This document shows, piece after piece, positions 4,906 through 5,962 of a DNA stretch of 5,962 nt. The stretch's first letter is position 1; each line of letters opens with the position of its first letter. Location: NCBI GenBank assembly GCA_020355945.1, contig CP070627.1, forward strand, positions 4,903,976 through 4,909,937. The letters are read 5' to 3'. This stretch comes from Candidatus Aminicenantota bacterium (GTDB lineage Bacteria; Acidobacteriota; Aminicenantia; UBA2199). The notes beneath the pieces are model-generated. The model saw nothing but the letters and a program-made list of their open reading frames with translations, searched no databases and was not told where the DNA came from. The position numbers and the translations under genes are program-made.

Positions 4906-5721
4906 ATGCTAGCCCCCCTTGACAATGGTACGATATTCAAAACTGCTTTTACGGATAATACCGTTTTTAAACAATTTGTAAAGGACATCCTGGACATTGA
5001 AATCGAAGTAGATAAAATCGAAACCGAAAAGAAATTTGAACCCAAAATCGGAAATATCGATATCACCCTGGATATATTCGCCGAATCCACGGACCACCGG
5101 GTGATTATCGAAATACAGAGAATCGATTACGACTATAATTTCGACCGGTTTCTCCATTATTTCATCATGGCCATTGCCCAATTACAGAAAAGCGCTGAAG
5201 AATACGGCATCGAGCGAACTGTTTATGCCATCGTGGTGTTGACGGCGCCCTATAAAATCGACCAGATGAACAAGAAGCCCATAAAAGATGAGGTAATGAT
5301 AACTTCGCTGAACCCCAGGAACCTGGAGGATAAAGTTGTTGAAATTTATGGTCATAAATTAATATTCCTGAACCACTGTTACCGGAATGAAAATACCCCT
5401 GTCAATTACCTTGACTGGCTTGATTTATTTTACGAGTCCATTCATAATCCTGAGAATTATCATGTCAATTTGAATAACAAAGGAATTAAAAAGGTAGTGG
5501 AGTTAATCGAGTATGACAGGTTGAGCCCTGAACAACTTCACCAGATGAAAGTCGATGCCCAACGCAAAGTGGTTCGTAAACTTGACCAGGAAAAAGCAAG
5601 GCAAGAAGGCGCTGAGAATGAACGAATGAAAATGGCTAAAGAAATGAAAAAGGACGGAGAACCCATAGATAAAATATCAAAATATACCGGTCTTTCAAAA
5701 GAAAAGATTGAAGAACTTTAA
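4906..5721 (+). CDS. PD-(D/E)XK nuclease of the Rpn / 'transposase' family (PDDEXK_2-like)
   Basis: A 271-residue cytosolic protein. The N-terminus (DNGTIFKTAFTD, about 6-17) matches the DxxFKxxF opening of Rpn-type proteins. The nuclease core shows D56 in DITLDIFAE and the ExQ motif in VIIEIQR (E69, Q71), the usual metal-binding and catalytic pattern of this family, followed by YDYNFDRFLHYFIMAIAQ. Residues 210-250 are highly charged and probably helical. The tail, GEPIDKISKYTGLSKEKIEEL (from 251), is a small helix-turn-helix-like module common at the C-terminus of these proteins. Family members are Rpn-like DNA endonucleases linked to RecA-independent recombination and, in some cases, phage defence; the label transposase is historical. 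No terminal inverted repeats are seen, so mobility is not supported. The length is normal to slightly short and the core looks intact. It has its own promoter, and the converging thiS-like gene ends 24 bases beyond its stop. Confidence 0.88.
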   Translation: MLAPLDNGTIFKTAFTDNTVFKQFVKDILDIEIEVDKIETEKKFEPKIGNIDITLDIFAESTDHRVIIEIQRIDYDYNFDRFLHYFIMAIAQLQKSAEEYGIERTVYAIVVLTAPYKIDQMNKKPIKDEVMITSLNPRNLEDKVVEIYGHKLIFLNHCYRNENTPVNYLDWLDLFYESIHNPENYHVNLNNKGIKKVVELIEYDRLSPEQLHQMKVDAQRKVVRKLDQEKARQEGAENERMKMAKEMKKDGEPIDKISKYTGLSKEKIEEL

Positions 5722-5745
5722 GAATTGGCCCCCTGAGACTGCTTT

Positions 5746-5946
5746 CTAACCCCCATGAGCCAGGTGAAATACCGTTACATCCGCATTATCCGGGACCTCG
5801 TACTCTTCGTAATCCTCTTTAGCTACAAACTCCCCATTCACCGTCACGGTTATCAACGAATAACTGTAATGCATCTTCTGCAAAAGGTCCCTGACCGTCA
5901 TGTTTTCACGCCATTTCACTTTATCTCGATTGTTAACCGTAACCAT
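5746..5946 (-). CDS. thiS: ThiS/MoaD-family sulfur carrier protein
   Basis: A complete 66-residue minus-strand gene from ATG 5946 to TAG at 5746-5748. It has a beta-grasp pattern: MVTVNNRDKVKW as first hairpin, MTVRDLLQKM as helix, ITVTVNGEFVAKEDY with the conserved VNGE turn, and PDNADVTVFHLAHGG at the end. The C-terminal Gly-Gly is the defining site that is adenylated and converted to a thiocarboxylate to deliver sulfur. Size and the VNGE turn favour ThiS (thiazole synthesis for thiamin) over MoaD (molybdopterin), but pathway genes lie outside the window, so the symbol is tentative. AAGG lies nine bases upstream (5956-5959). It converges on the Rpn-like gene and no terminator is visible in the 24-base gap. 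Confidence 0.82.
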   Translation of the reverse strand: MVTVNNRDKVKWRENMTVRDLLQKMHYSYSLITVTVNGEFVAKEDYEEYEVPDNADVTVFHLAHGG

Positions 5947-5962
5947 TTTTCTATTCCTTATT

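Noticed and set aside
4906..5721. Rpn-like gene as part of an insertion sequence
   Set aside because: The family carries the name transposase, but I see no terminal inverted repeats or target-site duplication around this gene. The nearby 38-bp repeat has no second copy downstream of it.

Overview
The window looks like an accessory stretch between ordinary genes in an uncultured, anaerobe-like bacterium of moderate to low GC. Three things suggest this: the AT-rich intergenic DNA, E. coli-like -35/-10 promoters, and dispersed GGATTTGTAGGATTTTTGG-type and AAATTAC-type repeats, which I associate with MAG-derived lineages such as Aminicenantes, Cloacimonetes or Calditrichota. That assignment is a low-confidence impression, not a measurement.

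Layout. Positions 1-327 (minus) are the 5' part of a membrane protein gene that probably encodes a 4Fe-4S-binding protein. It runs off the left edge. A 428-bp divergent intergenic region follows, with candidate promoters in both directions, a GC-rich 8-bp hairpin and a 14-bp AT-rich dyad. Positions 783-3692 (+) encode a 969-residue NACHT-type STAND NTPase. It has an N-terminal membrane anchor, a complete NTPase core, a helical HEAT-like middle and a hydrophobic C-terminal part with about four membrane segments. This is the most interesting gene of the window and a plausible membrane-acting phage-defence or stress sensor.

A toxin-antitoxin-like pair lies at 3968-4619: a PIN-domain protein, then an overlapping GTG-started 58-residue protein too short for most gene callers. 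Two identical 38-bp direct repeats flank this pair, and the first copy supplies the NACHT stop codon. The PIN gene has a predicted promoter so close to its ATG that its mRNA should be leaderless.

Positions 4906-5721 (+) encode a 271-residue PD-(D/E)XK nuclease of the Rpn/'transposase' family, with a near-consensus promoter and Shine-Dalgarno. At the right edge, converging on it, is a complete ThiS/MoaD-like sulfur carrier gene (5746-5946, minus) ending in Gly-Gly.

Working together. The NACHT gene, the PIN pair and the Rpn-like gene each appear to have their own promoter, so they look like independently acquired modules sharing one spot rather than one operon. The PIN protein and the small downstream protein are clearly coupled to each other. 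The flanking Fe-S and ThiS-like genes look like resident metabolic genes.
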